Of a stretch of 34,927 nucleotides of DNA, positions 1 to 7,573 are shown piece by piece. How positions within the stretch are numbered: position 1 is the first letter of the stretch; each line of letters begins with the position of its first letter. Position numbers and translations under genes: made by a program. The notes below the pieces were generated by a model, which saw only the letters and a program-made list of their open reading frames with translations, did no database searches and had not been told where the DNA came from. Source of the DNA: Chrysosporum bergii ANA360D (GTDB lineage: Bacteria; Cyanobacteriota; Cyanobacteriia; Cyanobacteriales; Nostocaceae); contig NZ_JANQDH010000072.1 of NCBI RefSeq assembly GCF_029891735.1, positions 1-34,927 on the forward strand, in the 5' to 3' direction.

Positions 1-441
1 TTTATTAGCGGGAAACCCTTTAATCTTTATTATTTTACCACATTCTAATTCTTCTTCACTCCATTGTAATAATTCAATACGTTTATATTTTTCTTTGCCA
101 AAAGTATCATCAACTAAACGATTATCCTTTAAAGGACAATAATAAATTTTATCTAGACTATCAATATAAAGCATCAGATTGTGTACCGCATACCATGTAT
201 CCATCAAAACGGTATCAAATGGTAAAAGCTTATGATACACAAGGTTTTGCAGCATATCTTTAACATGGTCTATCTTGGTTTTACCGTCTGCATCAGGATT
301 AAAAATGCGGTAATCTACTACCCAAAATCTTTCAAGTTTAGGATTCACATATACACAACTGACCACACCAATTCCTTTGAGTACACCATGTTCGTTACCA
401 CTATATTGTCTCCTGACTATTTCAATTTTTTCAGAATAATT
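1..441 (-). pseudogene. DDE transposase remnant (IS4/IS701-like), 5'-truncated, runs off the left edge
   Basis: Reading the minus strand from 441 down to base 1 gives 147 open codons that begin NYSEKIEIVRRQYSGNEHG and include VLMDTWYAVHNLMLYIDSL followed by KIYYCPLKDNRLVDD. This is the central-to-C-terminal part of a cyanobacterial DDE transposase; the MDTWYA segment resembles the second catalytic Asp region of IS4/IS701-type enzymes. An in-frame TAA (444-442) lies just upstream and no start codon precedes the conserved part, so the N-terminal portion has been lost. The gene continues beyond the window. Family placement is from memory of similar proteins; that it is a transposase is fairly sure, the exact IS family is not. 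Confidence 0.75.
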
Positions 442-476
442 TTAATAATTGTAAAATTGGCTTTTTACTGGAGTTT

Positions 477-510
477 AGTCTCGGCGCGACGATTCCGCCG
501 CACCGAGACT
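477..510. repeat. Inverted repeat (hairpin) beside the transposase remnant
   Basis: The arms AGTCTCGG (477-484) and CCGAGACT (503-510) are perfect complements. The pairing extends inward through GC-rich bases with one G-T wobble. It lies between the truncated transposase and the IS-like end at 578-589, so it is probably internal to the element or a terminator-like structure. Confidence 0.5.
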
Positions 511-577
511 GATTGTGCCAGTTATGTTATTTACTATAGTACAATAATACTATATTATAGCGATCGCCTGTGCCAGT

Positions 578-589
578 TGCGTAAGTCCT
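578..589. repeat. Putative IS terminal sequence
   Basis: TGCGTAAGTCCT here is identical to the outer 12 bases of the right terminal repeat of the MITE-like element at 34551-34859. It sits about 140 bases upstream of the 5' side of the truncated transposase, where the outer end of the insertion sequence would be expected. The other end of the element is outside the window, so the assignment is inferential. Confidence 0.45.
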
Positions 590-674
590 GAATACTTACA
601 GTAATTTTGTTTAATACGTACATAAGTACTATAACAAGCTGACATAAATATGGCATAATAATATTAGAGGCTAG

Positions 675-745
675 AACCCTTGCCACATAACAGTTAGAGG
701 AATTTAGAGGGGGTCAAACCTTACAAGCCCTCTACAGCAAGGGTT
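675..745. repeat. Nested inverted repeat, about 70 bases
   Basis: The outer arms AACCCTTGC (675-683) and GCAAGGGTT (737-745) and the inner arms TAGAGGG (705-711) and CCCTCTA (728-734) are all perfect complements. A second copy of TTAGAGG at 694-700 gives an alternative inner pairing. There is no coding potential between 600 and 880. The structure lies between the transposase remnant and the tRNA fragment, so a recombination or element-end role is possible but unproven. Confidence 0.5.
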
Positions 746-883
746 TTAAACTTTAGTTATTGAGAATTGATGAGAATAGCCTACCCTCCAGAGTTATGGG
801 TTAACCCAAATCTAACCCGATAGCCTTACTAGGGTTTATGTCAAATACATTAAAACCATTGATAAAACAAGCTTAAGCACCTA

Positions 884-926
884 TTCCGGAATCTGTGGGT
901 CGGGGGTTCAAATCCCTCCGCGCTCG
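884..926 (+). pseudogene. 3' half of a tRNA-Arg gene (CCG-like loop), no 5' half
   Basis: TTCCGGA (884-890) fits an anticodon loop with anticodon CCG. It is followed by ATCTG, a short variable region, a T arm (GGGGG 902-906, TTCAAAT 907-913, CCCTC 914-918), the acceptor 3' strand CGCGCTC (919-925) and a discriminator G (926). A T-run follows. The matching 5' acceptor strand GAGCGCG is absent from the preceding 880 bases, and the bases before the loop do not pair with ATCTG. The fragment cannot be a functional tRNA. Such 3' fragments commonly mark the att site of an integrative element. The isoacceptor is inferred from the loop only. Confidence 0.6.
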
Positions 927-963
927 TTTTTTTGGATTGCCAAATTATTTGTCCGCATCTTAG

Positions 964-1902
964 TTATTGGTACATTTGGGTGGCTTTGAGCATATGGTAA
1001 GTAATAATTAACTGAGTCAGCGCTAAAGGGTAACTTTGCAGAGTTTCCCCGGTGGTTCCAGCAATTTTGCCTAGTTCTGGGTTAATGTCGCGATCGCACA
1101 CATTCAGCAAGTAAGGCATATCCGCACATAATATATGCTCTAATTTACTCACCTGTTCCAAAGTCGCATGACCATCAACTTCTAGGACATCCACAGGTTT
1201 ACTCATATCCCGGTCTAGTCCCAGACGGATGGCTGAATCAGAATTAGCATCGGTTAAGTTGAGAATTGAAGTAAAATCAGGATGTGGTATTGTTGGTCGC
1301 AGTACTAAGCGGACATTTAAATGTCCATTACTCCCATCGGGATCATCACTTGCTGGGTAAAAGCTAACCACAATATCAGACCATTGTCGTTGGGGACGGA
1401 TGAAATTTTCCGAGTCTAGCTCACGTTTTTCTAACTCTGCTAAAACTTGTTCTGGTGTGTAGCCGCGTTTTTGGGTGTCCCGTTTCACCTTCCATTGAGC
1501 GCGTAGTGATTCCGGCGGTGCTAAATAAACTTTTACGTCGTAGGCTTCACGAGCTATCCGGGTAGAATATCCAAGTAAACCTTCAATAATAACGAATTTA
1601 TTGGGCTTTACGTACTGTGGCGGCTCGAATGTACCTGTTTTGTGGCTGTAAACCGGTTTGAGAATGGGTTGTCCAGTGCGTAGCAGCGACAAATGCTGCT
1701 GCATAATATCCAGGTGGTTACAGTCAGGATGAAGGGCTGTGATACCAATTTCTGCCCGTTGTTGACGGTCGTAACGGTGATAATCATCCGTACAAATAAG
1801 GGTGACGTTGTCCGGTCCTAGTACCTGAGCAATTCCTTTAGTCAGCGTTGTTTTGCCTGCGGCGCTATCACCGACGATTCCCAAAATTATCGGACGACCC
1901 AT
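964..1902 (-). CDS. Phosphoribulokinase-like P-loop kinase
   Basis: Member of the phosphoribulokinase/uridine kinase family. The N-terminus has the P-loop GDSAAGKTT. It is followed by TDDYHRYDRQQRAEIGITAL, corresponding to the CLDDYHSLDR segment of Calvin-cycle phosphoribulokinase, and by KPVYSHKTGTF and a VIIEGLLG Walker B-like strand. At about 312 residues it is near the length of cyanobacterial PRK but diverges in the C-terminal third, so it may be a paralogue rather than the Calvin-cycle enzyme. Two ATGs are adjacent (1905 and 1902). GGAGGG lies only 2 bases from the first and 5 from the second, so the second was chosen. The 3' end faces the tRNA fragment. Substrate is unassigned. Confidence 0.8.
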   Translation of the reverse strand: MGRPIILGIVGDSAAGKTTLTKGIAQVLGPDNVTLICTDDYHRYDRQQRAEIGITALHPDCNHLDIMQQHLSLLRTGQPILKPVYSHKTGTFEPPQYVKPNKFVIIEGLLGYSTRIAREAYDVKVYLAPPESLRAQWKVKRDTQKRGYTPEQVLAELEKRELDSENFIRPQRQWSDIVVSFYPASDDPDGSNGHLNVRLVLRPTIPHPDFTSILNLTDANSDSAIRLGLDRDMSKPVDVLEVDGHATLEQVSKLEHILCADMPYLLNVCDRDINPELGKIAGTTGETLQSYPLALTQLIITYHMLKATQMYQ

Positions 1903-2160
1903 CATTTCCCTCCGGATACGAGCAACAAGTACAGTAATAAGCTTCTGAGATTATGCCCATTTATTTTAGACGGAAATTGACCAACTTAGTCAAGTACAAC
2001 CAGTTACGCAACATCTCTACACAATTAAACATATCCCGACTACAGCAAAAATTTTTCATCCCAGTAGTCAAAGAAGTATTACATATTAGCTGTATCTGAC
2101 TAAATTTGGTATATATCAGAAAAGTAAAGCACTGTCAGGGATGAGAAGAGAGCAGGGGCT

Positions 2161-3747
2161 ATGGTGAATATTTCCGAATTAGATAAAGAACTAGATAAAA
2201 TTGATAAGTTTCGCCATCTTCAGTCAACTTTATGCCATCGCTGGCCAACTATTGATTTATTTGACAACAGCGAGGCGGATATTTTAATTATTCCCTCTCT
2301 GAGCATTGACCAGCACGAACTACATAAAGTAGAAGGTCATGAGCATTATGAAGAAAGATTGCTATTTTCTTTAATGCGGTTGCGGAATCCCCGCACTAGG
2401 TTAATTTATGTTACTTCTATGCCTCTGCATCCTAGTATTATTGATTATTATTTACAACTATTACCGGGAATCCCATTTTCCCATGCTCGTCATCGCTTGT
2501 TACTACTTTCTGCTTATGATGCTTCCCTGAAACCGCTAACTGCCAAAATTTTAGAACGTCCCCGGCTATTAAAGCGGATTCGCCAAGCATTAAGGCTGGA
2601 AAAATCATTTATGACCTGCTACAACTCCACATTTTTGGAGGCGGAATTATCTCTACAATTAAATGTGCCACTATATGCAGCCGCCCCACATTTACAAATC
2701 TGGGGGACAAAAAGTGGTAGTCGGCAAATTTTCGCAGAAAGCAAAGTAACCTTACCAGATGGTAGTCAAAAGGTGTGGAATCAGCAAGATTTAGCAGCAG
2801 CAGCTTGTGATTTATGGAAACGCCAACCAGGCTTACAAAGAATGGTAGTTAAACTAAATGAAGGAATTTCTGGCGAAGGTAATGCTTTACTAGATTTACG
2901 CCCCATTATGGATGTAGCACCAGGAAAAGTGTCTCACAGCCAAACATTAGCCGCAATTAGCGATCGCCTGACCACCATGCGCTTTCAATCCAGCAACGAG
3001 AACTGGGCTAATTTTTCGGTACGTATTTCCGAATTAGGGGCGATTGTAGAAGCATTTGTAGAGGGAGAAATAAAGCGATCGCCCAGTGTGCAAGGACGCA
3101 TTACACCTTCTGGCGAAGTAGAAATTCTCTCAACCCATGACCAAATTCTCGGCGGACCAGACGGACAGATTTATCTTGGTTGTAGATTTCCTGCTGACTC
3201 CAGCTATCGGCTGAAATTGCAGGAATGGGGTTTACAGGTGGGTAAAAAACTCTCAGAAAAAGGCGCATTAGAAAGATTCGGCGTGGATTTTATCACAGTG
3301 GAGCAAGGGAATGGTGAGTGGGATATTCAAGCAATTGAAATTAACTTGCGTAAAGGTGGTACTACTCATCCTTTCATGACACTGAAATTATTAACCAACG
3401 GAAGCTACGACTTTTCCACCGGCTTGTTTTACAGTCAGCAAGGGCGACCAAAATACTATATAGCCACCGACAACCTGCAAAAATACGGTTATAGAGGACT
3501 ATTACCCAACGATTTAATGGATATTATCGCCGATCACCGTTTGCACTTTGATAGCGGTACAGAAACAGGTACAGTTTTTCATCTCATGGGTTGTCTTTCC
3601 GAGTTTGGCAAGTTGGGATTAACCAGTATTGGCGACTCCCCACAACAAGCGGAAGACATTTACAACCAAGTCATCCAAGTTTTGGACGAGGAAAGCAAAA
3701 GCGAAAATCCAGTTTCAATTCTGGATTTTAGATTTTGGATTAATTAA
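2161..3747 (+). CDS. PGM1-like ATP-grasp peptide ligase (cyanobacterial conserved)
   Basis: A 528-residue soluble protein resembling the cyanobacterial family related to the pheganomycin peptide ligase PGM1. The N-terminal half (about 1-200) has no motif I can name. The middle and C-terminal half look like an ATP-grasp fold: VVKLNEGISGEGNALLDL is a glycine-rich nucleotide-binding strand-loop, IVEAFVEGEIKRSPSVQGRI is the central sheet, and the IQAIEINLRKGGTTHPF segment carries the acidic/Asn metal-binding E-I-N. ATP-grasp ligases join a carboxylate to an amine through an acyl phosphate. Neither substrate can be read here. The gene is monocistronic, divergent from the kinase, with the ATG preceded by a purine-rich GAGCAGGGG. 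Confidence 0.7.
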   Translation: MVNISELDKELDKIDKFRHLQSTLCHRWPTIDLFDNSEADILIIPSLSIDQHELHKVEGHEHYEERLLFSLMRLRNPRTRLIYVTSMPLHPSIIDYYLQLLPGIPFSHARHRLLLLSAYDASLKPLTAKILERPRLLKRIRQALRLEKSFMTCYNSTFLEAELSLQLNVPLYAAAPHLQIWGTKSGSRQIFAESKVTLPDGSQKVWNQQDLAAAACDLWKRQPGLQRMVVKLNEGISGEGNALLDLRPIMDVAPGKVSHSQTLAAISDRLTTMRFQSSNENWANFSVRISELGAIVEAFVEGEIKRSPSVQGRITPSGEVEILSTHDQILGGPDGQIYLGCRFPADSSYRLKLQEWGLQVGKKLSEKGALERFGVDFITVEQGNGEWDIQAIEINLRKGGTTHPFMTLKLLTNGSYDFSTGLFYSQQGRPKYYIATDNLQKYGYRGLLPNDLMDIIADHRLHFDSGTETGTVFHLMGCLSEFGKLGLTSIGDSPQQAEDIYNQVIQVLDEESKSENPVSILDFRFWIN

Positions 3748-3840
3748 TTTTACATAAGTTGTTCCCTGTGGACTGTTCCCTAGTTCCTGCATAACTTTGG
3801 GTCAACTTGACTGTACCGGCTTGTCTATTAAACTGTCAAC

Positions 3841-4044
3841 TTAGGACAGCTTCTTTTTACCTGCGGTCGGAGGTGATATGTTCGGGTAATTTGGCAATTC
3901 TATGTCATTTTTAGCCAACCACTCTTCAATGAGTTCGGCTGAAACATCAGACATATTCAGTCCTTTAAAAAAGCAAACTGCTTTAAACCTGTCTTTGACT
4001 TCAGGGGACAGGTAAACCCGAATGGACGCTTCTCCTTGTGCCAC
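3841..4044 (-). CDS. Ribbon-helix-helix (CopG/ParG-like) regulator
   Basis: A protein of about 67 residues. ASIRVYLSPEVKDRFKAVC fits the RHH beta strand and first helix, and KGLNMSDVSAELIEEWL fits the turn and second helix; a short Pro/Lys-rich tail follows. RHH proteins bind DNA as dimers, usually as autorepressors. No in-frame ATG exists: an in-frame TAA lies four codons before a TTG at 4056. GTG at 4044 has GGAG six bases upstream and is preferred; TTG 4056 (71 residues) is the alternative. The gene is divergent from the Rieske-HemF cluster, and a large palindrome lies in the shared gap, so local control of both promoters is likely. A plasmid-partition relative is the alternative. Confidence 0.65.
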   Translation of the reverse strand: MAQGEASIRVYLSPEVKDRFKAVCFFKGLNMSDVSAELIEEWLAKNDIELPNYPNISPPTAGKKKLS

Positions 4045-4105
4045 ACTATACTCCAACTCATAAACTTATTCACTAGTTTATTGGTGTAATGGACTATCAG
4101 GCAAA

Positions 4106-4147
4106 ATTATATATTAGTTGACTAATGCACCAGTGCATTGGTATAGT
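4106..4147 (+). promoter_or_regulatory. Divergent promoter region with palindromic operator
   Basis: On the plus strand, TTGACT (4118-4123) and TATAGT (4142-4147) are 18 bases apart, a good sigma70 promoter for the Rieske operon. The spacer is almost entirely a palindrome: ACTAATGCAC (4121-4130), CA, then GTGCATTGGT (4133-4142), with 9 of 10 arm bases pairing. A second palindrome, TTAGTTGACTAA (4114-4125), covers the -35. On the minus strand a TATAAT (4111-4106) could serve the ribbon-helix-helix gene. ATTGGTGTA (4080-4088) and ATTGGTATA (4137-4145) form a direct repeat. The arrangement predicts repression by occlusion. The leader to the first ATG is about 150 bases. Confidence 0.6.
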
Positions 4148-4302
4148 ATCACCTATACCCTTGGAAAGAGAAATAAGTCTATCCCAAGCATGACACAGAA
4201 CAAAGGTAACGGAAGCCAGAAAGTGTGAGCATGGGGTAAACCACCAAATTCAGCAAACAAGTTCAAAAATACCCTAATCAACTAGAGATTTAGGAAATCA
4301 GG

Positions 4303-5286
4303 ATGCTAAAAAACTTCTGGTACGCTTGTGAATTTAGTTCAGCGGTCACTAACCAGCCCAAACAAATTGTGATGTTAAATCAGAGATTTGTTCTTTATCG
4401 CCATTCTCAAGGGCAAATTGTGGCATTAAAAGACCAGTGTTGTCATCGTGGGGCTGCATTGTCTATGGGCTGGCTAGAAGATGACTGTATCCGTTGTCCC
4501 TATCATGGCTGGAAATTTCAAGCGGATGGAAAATGTTTAGAAATTCCTGCTAATGATGTAACTACACCCATTCCTAAAAGAGCTAAGGTCAGCAGTTATC
4601 CAGTACAAGAGAGATATGGTTTTATTTGGCTATTTTATGGAGATTTACCAGATGAAGAACGTCCGCCCATTCCTCCGTTCCCGGAATATCAAGACCCCAA
4701 AATGCACGCTATTTATGTACAATACGAGATGCAAACCCACTACACCAGGGTGATAGAAAATGCTCTTGACCCGGCCCATCTTTATGCAGTTCATAGTAAT
4801 TCCTTTGGGGCGGGATTTGCACAGGACCCCCATGTGGAGGATTATGTAATTAAACATGAAGATTGGGGCATAAGTACCAAAATAATCTACAGGAATTATA
4901 CCAAGCCTAAAAATGGAATTTTTCAAGCCTTCTTTCGTCCCCAAAAAACCCAGTTAAATGCCACAATTGCTTTTTATTTACCAAACATAACTAAATTTGA
5001 AAGTGACTTTGGTCGGGGAAAAATCATCAATTATGCTATTCACATTCCCATTGATGACAATAGAACCGTTAGTAAACGGGTTCAACTGCGAAATTTCTTT
5101 ACCTACTCCTGGGCTGACAGATTATTTATTAACTTTCATCATCGAGTTGGTTTAGAAGATAAACTAGTAACTGAGTCCCAAACTCCTTTGGTCATCCCTG
5201 ATAATTTATCATCTGAAGTTCATGTGGCTGCTGATGCTTTAACTTTGGCTTATCGGCAAATGCGACAAAAATATAAAAATATTTAG
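4303..5286 (+). CDS. Rieske non-heme iron oxygenase, alpha-subunit type (copy 1)
   Basis: A 327-residue two-domain oxygenase. The Rieske [2Fe-2S] ligands are Cys46, His48, Cys65 and His68 (DQCCHRG and CPYHGW). The mononuclear iron site is visible as Asp156, His159 and His164 in NALDPAHLYAVH. The fold is the PaO/VanA-like branch, which hydroxylates or cleaves bulky aromatic or tetrapyrrole substrates and needs a separate electron donor; none is encoded nearby. There is no transit peptide or obvious membrane anchor. It is the first gene of the operon. The next gene is a paralogue with nearly identical first 130 residues and a diverged remainder. Substrate unknown. Confidence 0.85.
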   Translation: MLKNFWYACEFSSAVTNQPKQIVMLNQRFVLYRHSQGQIVALKDQCCHRGAALSMGWLEDDCIRCPYHGWKFQADGKCLEIPANDVTTPIPKRAKVSSYPVQERYGFIWLFYGDLPDEERPPIPPFPEYQDPKMHAIYVQYEMQTHYTRVIENALDPAHLYAVHSNSFGAGFAQDPHVEDYVIKHEDWGISTKIIYRNYTKPKNGIFQAFFRPQKTQLNATIAFYLPNITKFESDFGRGKIINYAIHIPIDDNRTVSKRVQLRNFFTYSWADRLFINFHHRVGLEDKLVTESQTPLVIPDNLSSEVHVAADALTLAYRQMRQKYKNI

Positions 5287-5346
5287 ATATGGGGTAGTTA
5301 ATCTAAATTAGCGACTAAATTTGATTCTCAGTTATGGGAGACAAAT

Positions 5347-6369
5347 ATGTTAAAAAACTTTTGGTATGCTTGTGAATTTAGCTGGGCAATTACTAAGCAG
5401 CCCAAGCAAGTTTTAATGTTCAATCAAAGATTTGTGATGTATCGCAACTCTCAAGGACAAGTTGTGGCTTTAGATGATCAATGTCCCCATCGTGGCGCTG
5501 CTTTTTCTCTGGGTTGGATTGAAAAAGACTGTCTTCGCTGTCCTTATCATGGATGGAAGTTTCAAGCAGATGGACAATGTATTGAAATTCCTTCTAATGC
5601 ACCGGGTACGCCCATACCAAAAAAAGCTCGCGTTAACCACTACCCAGTACAAGAAAAATATGGTTTTATTTGGCTATTTTATGGAGAATTGCCAGAAGCA
5701 CAGCGCCCCCCATTGCCTATTTTTCCTGAATACATGGTTTATAGTATGCGTCCTGTGTATGACGATGGCATAGATCATGCTAACTATGCCCGTCTTATGG
5801 AAGCTAATCTAGATTTTACTCATGTGATAGCAGTCCATAAAAAATCTTTTGGTCAGAGAATCCCCATTGATAAAACTATTAAATATCAAGTTGATAAATA
5901 TGATTGGGGTGCAGTTGCTCAGGTGAATTATGAATCTTTAAATAACTCCAAAAGTTTCTTAAATTTTTTGCTAGGTGGACGACCAGAACTGACAACAAAA
6001 TTAACTTTATATCTGCCTAATGTTACCCTGGCGGAAATTAGTGTGGGTAGGGGAGGTAAATTTGATATCAAGTTTGGTATTTTAGTTGCCCATTTACCTA
6101 TTGATGAAAATAAAACTCGTGTCAAGCGGGTTTTATATCGTAATATTTTACCTATACCTTGGTTAGATGGATTTTTTAGAAAGATTGATCATCAATTAGC
6201 CCAAGAAGATACTGTAGTTGTTTCCAGTTTAAGTTCTCAGTCAATGCCGAAAATATCAGAAGAAATTCATGTGGCGGCTGATGCTTTAGATATTACCTTT
6301 CGTCAGTTTTTGCAAAAACATCAAACTGGTTTTTCTCCTTCTATTCAAGAATCAAAATTAAGGGTTTGA
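5347..6369 (+). CDS. Rieske non-heme iron oxygenase, alpha-subunit type (copy 2)
   Basis: A 340-residue paralogue of the preceding gene. The iron ligands sit at the same positions: Cys46, His48, Cys65 and His68 for the cluster, and Asp156, His159 and His164 (NLDFTHVIAVH) for the mononuclear iron. Both proteins begin MLKNFWYACEFS. By eye about three quarters of residues are identical up to residue 130, and far fewer beyond, including the substrate-pocket region. The ATG has GGGAGA at good spacing and lies 60 bases after copy 1. The pattern suggests tandem duplication followed by divergence of the catalytic domain, so the two enzymes may act on successive intermediates. Confidence 0.85.
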   Translation: MLKNFWYACEFSWAITKQPKQVLMFNQRFVMYRNSQGQVVALDDQCPHRGAAFSLGWIEKDCLRCPYHGWKFQADGQCIEIPSNAPGTPIPKKARVNHYPVQEKYGFIWLFYGELPEAQRPPLPIFPEYMVYSMRPVYDDGIDHANYARLMEANLDFTHVIAVHKKSFGQRIPIDKTIKYQVDKYDWGAVAQVNYESLNNSKSFLNFLLGGRPELTTKLTLYLPNVTLAEISVGRGGKFDIKFGILVAHLPIDENKTRVKRVLYRNILPIPWLDGFFRKIDHQLAQEDTVVVSSLSSQSMPKISEEIHVAADALDITFRQFLQKHQTGFSPSIQESKLRV

Positions 6370-6417
6370 AATCTTTTGGTAAATAAGTACATAAAATCAA
6401 ATCTTTGGGAGATAACT

Positions 6418-7425
6418 ATGAAGGAAATGCTGGAAAAATCAGGGAAACAACCAACCATGCGGGGAGTAATAGACAAGTTTTTCAGACAGATGTTTGATCA
6501 TACTTGCCAAGTACTGGAGGTGTTAGATGGTAAAAAGTTTTCTGAACATTGCTGGAATCGTAATCATCAGGGACTGTGGACTGTTGGTGAAAGTAGCGAA
6601 GATGCCATATATATAGACCGTGTTTTGCACAATGGTAATGTTTGGGAAAAGGTGGGAGTTAATTATGTAGCCATAGAAGGTGAGCTACCTCCGGGAATGT
6701 CTTTTCACAAATCAGGTGCTTTGTCTACAGAGATGGCGGATAAAATCACTACTAACCAACCTAACCGCTATTTTGCTACAGGTTCTAGCTTTGTTATCCA
6801 TCCCTATAACCCTATGGCTCCCACTGCTCATGTTAACTACCGCTATTTTGAGATTTGTCATGGTAATCAACCAGTTTATTGGTGGCTGGGGGGTGGTGCT
6901 GATTTAACACCAGCATATCTTTTTGAGGAAGATGCAGTTCATTTTCATCAGGTGCATAAACAAGTTTGTGATCAGTATGATTCTTCTTATTATCCCCGGT
7001 TTAAAAAGTTGTGTGATGAATATTTCCACATACCACATCGGGGAGAAAATCGGGGTATAGGGGGAATTTTTTTCGACAATTTAAATAATGATCATCCTGA
7101 GAAGTTACTGGGGTTTGTAACTGGTTGTGCTGATGCTTTTATTCCTGCTTATATGCCCATTGTGGAAAGGCGTAAAGATATGCACTTTACACCAGCCAAT
7201 AAGTATTGGCAACATCTCATCCGTGGGCGCTATGTTGAGTTTATTTTGTCATGCGATCGCGGGATTCGTTTTGGTTTAGCTAGTGGTATGGTAAAGCAGG
7301 AAAGTGTATTTAATTGTATGCCCCCTGCTGCTAGATGGGAATATGATGATCAACCTGTTCCTGGTAGTGAAGAAGCAATGTTAAAGGAAGTCCTGAAAAA
7401 TCCTCGTGATTGGCTATCGTCATGA
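6418..7425 (+). CDS. Diverged coproporphyrinogen III oxidase (HemF-like) paralogue
   Basis: Oxygen-dependent coproporphyrinogen oxidase family, 335 residues from ATG 6418. This start has GGGAGA just upstream; an upstream TTG at 6376 is less likely. Family landmarks are kept: HPYNPMAPTAHVNYRYFE (His138, Arg142), the GGGADLTP motif (Asp162) and HRGENRGIGGIFFD (Arg212). HemF oxidatively decarboxylates two propionates to vinyls in heme synthesis. The normally invariant C-terminal block differs: VEFNLVYDRGT is VEFILSCDRGI, and GGRTES is MVKQES, which loses the arginine. The loop after the first motifs is also unusual. Given the setting, this is more likely an accessory enzyme than the housekeeping HemF. 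Its stop overlaps a small ORF by ATGA. Confidence 0.8.
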   Translation: MKEMLEKSGKQPTMRGVIDKFFRQMFDHTCQVLEVLDGKKFSEHCWNRNHQGLWTVGESSEDAIYIDRVLHNGNVWEKVGVNYVAIEGELPPGMSFHKSGALSTEMADKITTNQPNRYFATGSSFVIHPYNPMAPTAHVNYRYFEICHGNQPVYWWLGGGADLTPAYLFEEDAVHFHQVHKQVCDQYDSSYYPRFKKLCDEYFHIPHRGENRGIGGIFFDNLNNDHPEKLLGFVTGCADAFIPAYMPIVERRKDMHFTPANKYWQHLIRGRYVEFILSCDRGIRFGLASGMVKQESVFNCMPPAARWEYDDQPVPGSEEAMLKEVLKNPRDWLSS

Positions 7426-7573
7426 AAGAACATCAATTATTTGGGACAGAGTTAGAAATAGATATTGCTTTGTGCTGTCTTGAAGCTTGCAACAAATATA
7501 TTCTGGTTTGGATAATTTACCTTTGGGGTATTTAGTCAAGATGGATAAGGAACTATTTACCGGGGAGCTACGC
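7422..7573 (+). pseudogene. Possible frameshifted N-terminal extension of the next gene
   Basis: ATG at 7422 overlaps the HemF-like stop as ATGA and opens a 37-codon ORF ending at 7535. Its first 22 residues, MKEHQLFGTELEIDIALCCL then EA, look coding. From 7487 the sense moves to the frame of the following gene, which reads LQQIYSGLDNLPLGYLVKMD and onward. One added T at about 7487 (GCTTG to GCTTTG) would join the two and give a protein of about 250 residues. Either a one-base deletion, an assembly error, or an unused leader would explain this. The alternative is that the next gene simply starts at 7574. Confidence 0.4.

Noticed and set aside
232-591. A 119-codon plus-strand frame over the left edge
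   Set aside because: It is antisense to the transposase remnant and crosses the IS-like end; its translation has no protein-like features.
884-926. Intact tRNA gene
   Set aside because: The 5' acceptor strand, D arm and 5' anticodon stem are missing.
600-926. Group I intron splitting a tRNA
   Set aside because: No 5' exon with GAGCGCG exists upstream within the window, and no group I core motifs were recognised.
600-930. CRISPR-associated Tn7-like transposon end next to a tRNA
   Set aside because: No tnsB/tnsC/tniQ or cas12k, no TGT-ACA type end and no CRISPR repeat are visible; the tRNA match is also far longer than a homing spacer.
4645-4944. A 99-codon minus-strand frame inside the first Rieske gene
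   Set aside because: It is a shadow of the conserved plus-strand coding frame with no recognisable domain.
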